Assembly: GCA_018830415.1 (NCBI GenBank)
Contig: JAHJSJ010000312.1
Span: 1 to 17,071 of the forward strand
Source of the DNA: Alphaproteobacteria bacterium
Lineage (GTDB): Bacteria; Pseudomonadota; Alphaproteobacteria; Sphingomonadales; Sphingomonadaceae
DNA: 17,071 bases
Direction of reading: 5' to 3'
The stretch's first letter is position 1. Each line of letters starts with the position of its first letter. Below are positions 13,668 to 17,071 of the stretch, in pieces. The notes beneath the pieces were generated by a model, which searched no databases, was not told the DNA's origin, and saw only the letters and a program-made list of their open reading frames with translations. Position numbers and translations under genes: made by a program.

Positions 13668-14459
13668 CTATCGCCTGAACTGCGCATCGAGCCAGACAAG
13701 AACCTGCTCCGCAGCTGCTTCCCACCGTGTGTCACACATAATGTCGTGAGCAGTCGGTACGGTGATATGGTCTCCGCCATAGGCCAAGGCGAGCCTTTCA
13801 TTCTTATAGCGGGGGATCGACCAGTCATTTTCGCCCGAGATGACCAGCGTTGGAGTACCGAGCGGCCGTGGTTTGGGTGTGTCAAAATAGAAGGCGTCGT
13901 TTGCCGATCTACTTGACGTCAGTCCGGTGCAGCGCGCCTGCAGCGCCTTGCGTTCATGGGCAGGAAAATCCGGCGACACGAAGAAGCGCATGAATGCTGG
14001 CAAGGCGGCGTCCATCCGCCCACCCACCAGCGCGCGCCACATCGCCGCCGGATGCGACGCCATCATCCGCATAGCTGCCCGGTTCGATCCGCCAATCGGC
14101 GACGGAGCCAGCAGAACCAAACCTGGATAGCTGGACTCAGCCGCCAGCTTTTGCGCAATGCTTCCGCCCAACGAATGGCCAATGAGGATCGGGCGCACTG
14201 GCAATTGTTCTGCGGCCCAGCGGACGTCAACGACATAGTCTTTGAGTCGCCAACTGGCGTGCCGTCCGGTTCGCTTGCTGCTTCCGTGATCGCGGTAGCT
14301 GATGGCGTGGCAATCAAAGCCGCGCCCGGCGAACCACGGCAAGAAATGCTCCGCCCAGCACCACGCGCCATGAAAGCCGCCGTGAATGAACAACAGCGGC
14401 GGTTTGCCCTGGCAGTCGCGCGCCGGGTGGTGGAGGAACTCAAGCCCCGATCCGGTCAT
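13668..14459 (-). CDS. Alpha/beta hydrolase with Ser nucleophile
   Basis: 263 residues, soluble. Serine alpha/beta-hydrolase: oxyanion region FIHGGFHGAWCW (24-35), nucleophile elbow GHSLGG (94-99) with Ser96, acid candidate Asp212 (SGENDW) and base His238 (TAHDIMCD). A cap-like insertion lies at about 122-195. The motif set resembles esterase/lipase enzymes close to the MhpC/pimeloyl-carrier-protein esterase type; the substrate is unknown. The ATG is preceded by AAGGTG (about 7 nt) and overlaps the stop of the upstream membrane gene (ATGA), so the two form one unit. It differs from the other hydrolase in this window in both nucleophile (Ser versus Asp) and location (no signal peptide). Confidence 0.9.
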   Translation of the reverse strand: MTGSGLEFLHHPARDCQGKPPLLFIHGGFHGAWCWAEHFLPWFAGRGFDCHAISYRDHGSSKRTGRHASWRLKDYVVDVRWAAEQLPVRPILIGHSLGGSIAQKLAAESSYPGLVLLAPSPIGGSNRAAMRMMASHPAAMWRALVGGRMDAALPAFMRFFVSPDFPAHERKALQARCTGLTSSRSANDAFYFDTPKPRPLGTPTLVISGENDWSIPRYKNERLALAYGGDHITVPTAHDIMCDTRWEAAAEQVLVWLDAQFRR

Positions 14460-14848
14460 TGCGGCACCTTCTGCTGCATCGCCGCCAGCCCGCGCATTTG
14501 CAGCCAGGCGAACAAGGCGACCAACGAAATTGAGACGATCATCAGCGCAATCCCCGGGCCATCAGCCCGATCAAAGTGTATCAGGAAGAATGCCGTCGCG
14601 ATCACTACGTAGCTCCAATCGAGCGTGATGATTGTCCTGACCAACCAGACCATCGGCCTGGCGGCGGCAAACAGCAGAATCGGCACGTAAAGCGCGAGCA
14701 TTAGCCCCAACCCCACCGTCCACAGCCGGTCCGGAATGGCGGTATAGCTGGTGACAGGGCCAGTCAGAACAAGGCACGTGAGCGCACAAACGGCGGTAAA
14801 TGCGGCATTTGCGCGTAGGGCGCTGGTCAGGTTCACATTTCGAATCAC
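14456..14848 (-). CDS. Four-helix membrane protein of unknown family
   Basis: 130 residues with four predicted transmembrane helices (about 14-34, 43-64, 72-92, 97-117) and short loops with few charges. I do not recognise the family. The longest soluble parts are a short N-terminus and a C-terminal tail ending QMRGLAAMQQKVPQ. The start is probably the GTG at 14848, which lies inside an inverted repeat shared with the divergent HxlR gene, and no SD is visible upstream; leaderless translation or a downstream start cannot be excluded. It overlaps the hydrolase start by 4 bp. The layout suggests that HxlR represses this two-gene unit, a typical arrangement for HxlR regulators. Confidence 0.6.
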   Translation of the reverse strand: MIRNVNLTSALRANAAFTAVCALTCLVLTGPVTSYTAIPDRLWTVGLGLMLALYVPILLFAAARPMVWLVRTIITLDWSYVVIATAFFLIHFDRADGPGIALMIVSISLVALFAWLQMRGLAAMQQKVPQ

Positions 14849-14868
14849 TTTAATAAAATATAGTGATT
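14843..14868. promoter_or_regulatory. Candidate HxlR operator
   Basis: AATCACT (14843-14849) and AGTGATT (14862-14868) are exact reverse complements around a 12-base AT-only spacer, in the 53-base gap between the divergent membrane-protein and HxlR genes. The left arm covers the GTG start of the membrane gene. Position and AT-richness fit a DNA-binding site for a dimeric winged-helix regulator such as HxlR. Confidence 0.5.
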
Positions 14869-14901
14869 GCTTTGCTAGGCTTGATAGGAGATTGACGCAA
14901 G

Positions 14902-15510
14902 ATGCCTGAACGCAGCTACCGTCAGAACTGCGGGATCGCCCGCGCCGCCGATCTGCTTGGCGAGCGTTGGGCGTTGCTGATCGTTCGCGACCTCTTGATC
15001 GCGCCGCGCCGATTTTCCGAACTGGAGAGGCGGTTGAAGGGCATGGGCACCAATTTGCTGGCGCGGCGGTTGAAGGATATGGCGGCAGCGGGCTTGGTCG
15101 TGAACGGTGGCCTGCGGGATCCTTATGCGTTGAGCGACATGGGCCGCGCGCTCGAACCTATGGTTCTGCAAATGGTCCGTTGGAGCCTGCAATGGGTGCC
15201 GATACCCGCTAACCCGGACGGTCTGCATTTCCCCGACTGGGACTTGCTGGCGCTTAAAGCGCTGTTTGTGCCGAACGCCGATCTTGCGGTGCCGGTTCTT
15301 GCGCAATTTGAACATGGCGGCTGGCAAGCCTGGGTGAGGATCGCGCCCAGCAGCTGTGCCTATGGCCTGGGCAAGCCGGATACGCCAAGTGACGTCAGCT
15401 TCCCTTGTCTGGTCAGCGCCTTGCGGAGCCCAGCAGGGATCCTGCGGCAGCTCCCGCCCGGTCAAATTGCCTCAGCCAAAAAATTCCTGGCGGCATTCCC
15501 GCTCAACTGA
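14902..15510 (+). CDS. HxlR-family transcriptional regulator
   Basis: 202 residues. The N-terminal HxlR winged-helix domain (about 8-95) shows NCGIARAADLLGERWALLIVRDLL (9-32), with the family's conserved Cys10, which is redox-sensing in some members, then FSELERRLKGMGTNLLARRLKDM (38-60) as the recognition region. The C-terminal half (about 100-200) is an extension found in some HxlR proteins, with no recognised domain. An AGGAG lies 11 nt before the ATG. It is divergent from the membrane/hydrolase pair and shares a candidate operator with them. Its stop abuts the relic reading frame on the opposite strand with no gap. Confidence 0.9.
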   Translation: MPERSYRQNCGIARAADLLGERWALLIVRDLLIAPRRFSELERRLKGMGTNLLARRLKDMAAAGLVVNGGLRDPYALSDMGRALEPMVLQMVRWSLQWVPIPANPDGLHFPDWDLLALKALFVPNADLAVPVLAQFEHGGWQAWVRIAPSSCAYGLGKPDTPSDVSFPCLVSALRSPAGILRQLPPGQIASAKKFLAAFPLN

Positions 15511-15657
15511 TCATGGCTGCGACAAAGCTTCCCGGCGGGTATCGCGCCAGACGGGGTCGTTGACCGCCAGACTGAGCCGCGCTCGCATCGGATGCTGCTG
15601 CAACGCGTCAAACCGGTCGAAGTTGTGGGTCGTTGTCAGGACACAGTTGAAGCCGAA
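15511..15657 (-). pseudogene. C-terminal relic of a second NmrA-like gene
   Basis: A 48-residue frame plus stop, with no start codon that would give a useful protein, sits directly downstream of and in frame with the NmrA-like gene's TGA. Its sequence, including LQQHPMRARLSL and AVNDPVWRDTR (about residues 20-42 of the frame), repeats the C-terminal part of the intact neighbour, which reads LQMQPASRLLTFSVDDPVWRETR (residues 326-348). I read it as the tail of a tandem paralogue whose front is lost. It abuts the HxlR stop (15510). Read-through of the TGA would append it to the intact protein, which is possible but not supported by anything else seen. Confidence 0.65.
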
Positions 15658-16710
15658 TCAAGACCCGCGCGTCTCTCTCCACACAGGGTCATCAACCGAA
15701 AATGTGAGTAACCTTGAGGCTGGCTGCATTTGTAAGCGCTCGATGCGCGCGAGATTGTATCCTGGCGTCATGCCTATCTGCATAAACTGACCGATGGCAG
15801 CGAGTTTGTTTGACAGACTGCGCTGCGCTTCAGGGCGTTGGGCATAGCGACGAGCGGTTGTTTCAAAACTTTCCGGCGAAGACCCTGTCACTTCAAGCAC
15901 ATGTGAATTCGGTGCCATGAATTCAAAAGCGCCCTTTCGTTCCTCTTTCATATAGTGCCGGAGCCCGCCAATTTGTGAGGCGCTGAGCCCCACGACCCGC
16001 GCCGCCTTGAAGAACATGAAGAGCGGCATTTCGATATGGCGGACGCGCGTACCCAGCACCGATCCCATAATTGCAGCAATGTCTTTCGCCGTCAGTAGTT
16101 CGGGACCTGTCGGACGATAGGCCTTGCCTACATGAGGCTTGGGATCGATCAAGACTGCCGCCGCAACTCGGGCGATGTCTTCATTCGACGGCGGGGCGTT
16201 ACGTGATTGGCCATTTGGCCAAGGGAACACCCCGAGTTGAGCAGCCATGCCGATCAACACAAGATAATTGTCAGCAAAGAAGCCGGGGTTGAGCGTGATC
16301 ACGTCGATCCCGTCCAGCCCGGCGAACAATTCTTCTACAAGCCAGTTTTGACGGGTTGCGAGCGATGGATTGTTGGGGCTCGCAAGCCACTGGCTCAGAT
16401 GAACTATCGTGGATATCCCGCTACGGCGCGCGGCGACAGCAAAGCCGGTCGCGCTCTGGATCATGTATGGATGCCAAGGAGGGCAGTAGTAAGCGCGGTC
16501 GCATCCCTCCATGGCCTGTGCCAATGAAAGGACGTCGAACAAGTCGCCCGTGACCACTTCGGCACCGGCATTTTCGAGCTCTCTACTGCGGGCATCCTTG
16601 CCGCGCACAAAGGCTTTTACGGCATGCCCGCGCGCCAGAAGTTCAAGCGACAATGCCGCGCCAGTCTTGCCCGATGCTCCAGTAACGAAGGTTTTCCCAA
16701 TAGACGCCAT
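15658..16710 (-). CDS. NmrA-like NAD(P)-binding protein
   Basis: 350 residues. NmrA-type atypical SDRs bind NAD(P) in a Rossmann fold and often lack dehydrogenase activity. The cofactor loop is TFVTGASGKTGAAL (7-20), followed by AFVRGKDARS (33-42), GDLFD (55-59) and YYCPPW (74-79). TIVHLSQW (101-108) and DVITLNPGFFADNYL (136-150) are the usual NmrA core. TGPELLTAKDIAAIMG (201-216) starts the substrate-side region. The last 55 residues (about 296-350, ending in DDPVWRETRGS) extend beyond the common NmrA domain, and the same motif recurs in the relic downstream. The start lies 3 nt after the small coiled-coil gene's stop, so the two are probably one unit; SD TAGG is weak. Confidence 0.88.
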   Translation of the reverse strand: MASIGKTFVTGASGKTGAALSLELLARGHAVKAFVRGKDARSRELENAGAEVVTGDLFDVLSLAQAMEGCDRAYYCPPWHPYMIQSATGFAVAARRSGISTIVHLSQWLASPNNPSLATRQNWLVEELFAGLDGIDVITLNPGFFADNYLVLIGMAAQLGVFPWPNGQSRNAPPSNEDIARVAAAVLIDPKPHVGKAYRPTGPELLTAKDIAAIMGSVLGTRVRHIEMPLFMFFKAARVVGLSASQIGGLRHYMKEERKGAFEFMAPNSHVLEVTGSSPESFETTARRYAQRPEAQRSLSNKLAAIGQFMQIGMTPGYNLARIERLQMQPASRLLTFSVDDPVWRETRGS

Positions 16711-16713
16711 TGC

Positions 16714-16890
16714 CTATTTCCCGGCCTGCTTGTGCTTCAAGGCGGCGACCTCCACCTCGAGCGAAGCGAGCCGTCGATGCAGGAACTCGGACTCGGACAT
16801 ATCCATCGCTTCGGCGAACGCATTGAGGTTTGCCCAGAAACGACGCCACCCAGACATTGGTTTTTCAGCACCGTGAGCCTGTGTCGTCAT
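16714..16890 (-). CDS. Small coiled-coil protein (58 aa) upstream of the NmrA-like gene
   Basis: 58 residues. A short N-terminus (MTTQAHGAEKP) is followed by WRRFWANLNAFAEAMDMSESEFLHRRLASLEVEVAALKHK (15-54), helical throughout, with a C-terminal heptad pattern (LHRRLASLEVEVAALK) that suggests a short coiled coil. No membrane segment is visible. I do not recognise a named family. ATG 16890 was chosen because AAGGAG lies 7 nt before it; a longer frame starts at 16923 but would lie within the inverted repeat. Its stop is 3 nt from the NmrA-like start, so the small protein may be a partner or oligomerisation unit for that enzyme; this is inference from position. Confidence 0.65.
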   Translation of the reverse strand: MTTQAHGAEKPMSGWRRFWANLNAFAEAMDMSESEFLHRRLASLEVEVAALKHKQAGK

Positions 16891-16897
16891 CGCGAAT

Positions 16898-16951
16898 CTC
16901 CTTAGCGTATATGCATCATCCAATTTTAGATGATGAATATACGCTAAGGAG
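16898..16951. promoter_or_regulatory. 23-bp inverted repeat covering the ribosome binding site
   Basis: Arms 16898-16920 and 16929-16951 are reverse complements at 22 of 23 positions, with an 8-base spacer (CAATTTTA). The outer ends read CTCCTTAGCGTAT and ATACGCTAAGGAG. The left arm, read on the minus strand, supplies the AAGGAG ribosome binding site of the small coiled-coil gene. It could be an operator for a dimeric or tetrameric regulator, or a leader hairpin hiding the ribosome binding site. TTGACT on the minus strand (16955-16950) is a possible -35 element at the outer edge. Confidence 0.6.
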
Positions 16952-17020
16952 TCAAGGACACTTTTCGACCGTCAGGGTGGCGCACCAGCCGGAATGGACG
17001 TCTGCTGGCTCGAATGGCAT

Positions 17021-17071
17021 TCAGGCCAGCATCGAGCGCACCTGAACACGTGCTGCTTCGAGAATCTGGAC
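17021..17071 (-). CDS. Possible 3' end of a gene entering from the right edge
   Basis: Read on the minus strand from the right edge, 16 codons (VQILEAARVQVRSMLA) precede a TGA at 17021-17023. The helical Ala/Arg/Leu composition looks like a protein C-terminus, but a stretch this short could be open by chance. If real, it would lie upstream of the small coiled-coil gene on the same strand, about 130 bases away and separated by the 23-bp inverted repeat. No family can be named. Confidence 0.3.
   Translation of the reverse strand, partial: VQILEAARVQVRSMLA

Overview
The window looks like an accessory segment of an alphaproteobacterial, probably sphingomonad-type, genome. This placement is inferred from high-GC coding sequence, a Trb-type conjugation gene block ending in a DUF2274 gene, and a dense mix of glutathione transferases, SDRs, HxlR and AraC regulators. 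No rRNA, tRNA, CRISPR array or recognisable insertion sequence was seen.

Left end (1-2831, + strand): the end of a P-type conjugation/type IV secretion operon. It holds the 3' end of trbF, then trbG, trbI and a DUF2274 gene, each joined to the next by a 4-bp ATGA overlap. It marks the edge of an integrative/conjugative element or conjugative plasmid.

Region 2833-6867 (- strand): one tightly packed transcription unit read towards the trb genes. In transcription order it encodes a MAPEG-like membrane protein, a glutathione S-transferase, an SDR whose catalytic Tyr is Phe, a second glutathione S-transferase, a YdcZ/DUF606 (DMT) transporter, a LysR regulator and a 58-residue orphan protein. Most junctions are stop/start overlaps. 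The set suggests glutathione-dependent handling of an electrophile or hydrophobic xenobiotic, plus export. The LysR and the small protein may instead belong to the conjugative module. A divergent cupin/AraC-type regulator (7161-8204, +) shares the promoter region, which holds a perfect 12-bp inverted repeat.

Region 8441-11363 (- strand): a DUF1330 protein, a lipoprotein alpha/beta hydrolase with an Asp nucleophile, an AhpD-like carboxymuconolactone decarboxylase-family protein and a four-helix membrane protein fused to a thioredoxin/peroxiredoxin domain with a WCPLC motif. Long inverted repeats lie in the gaps. A divergent LysR gene (11492, +) heads a second compact operon: LysR, NrtS-like small membrane protein, 3-methyladenine-DNA glycosylase I, MmcQ/YjbR protein.

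Right end (13668-17071): an alpha/beta hydrolase and a four-helix membrane protein (-) lie divergent from an HxlR regulator (+), with a 7-bp inverted repeat between them. Then comes an NmrA-like NAD(P)-binding protein (-) preceded by a 58-residue coiled-coil protein (-). Between the HxlR and NmrA genes is a 49-codon in-frame relic that repeats the NmrA protein's C-terminal motif. The small coiled-coil gene is preceded by a 23-bp nearly perfect inverted repeat that includes its ribosome binding site. The window ends in what may be the last 16 codons of another gene.

Overall this is a patchwork of detoxification and redox cassettes, each with its own regulator, attached to a conjugation module. 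All functions come from reading motifs by eye; no database search was possible.
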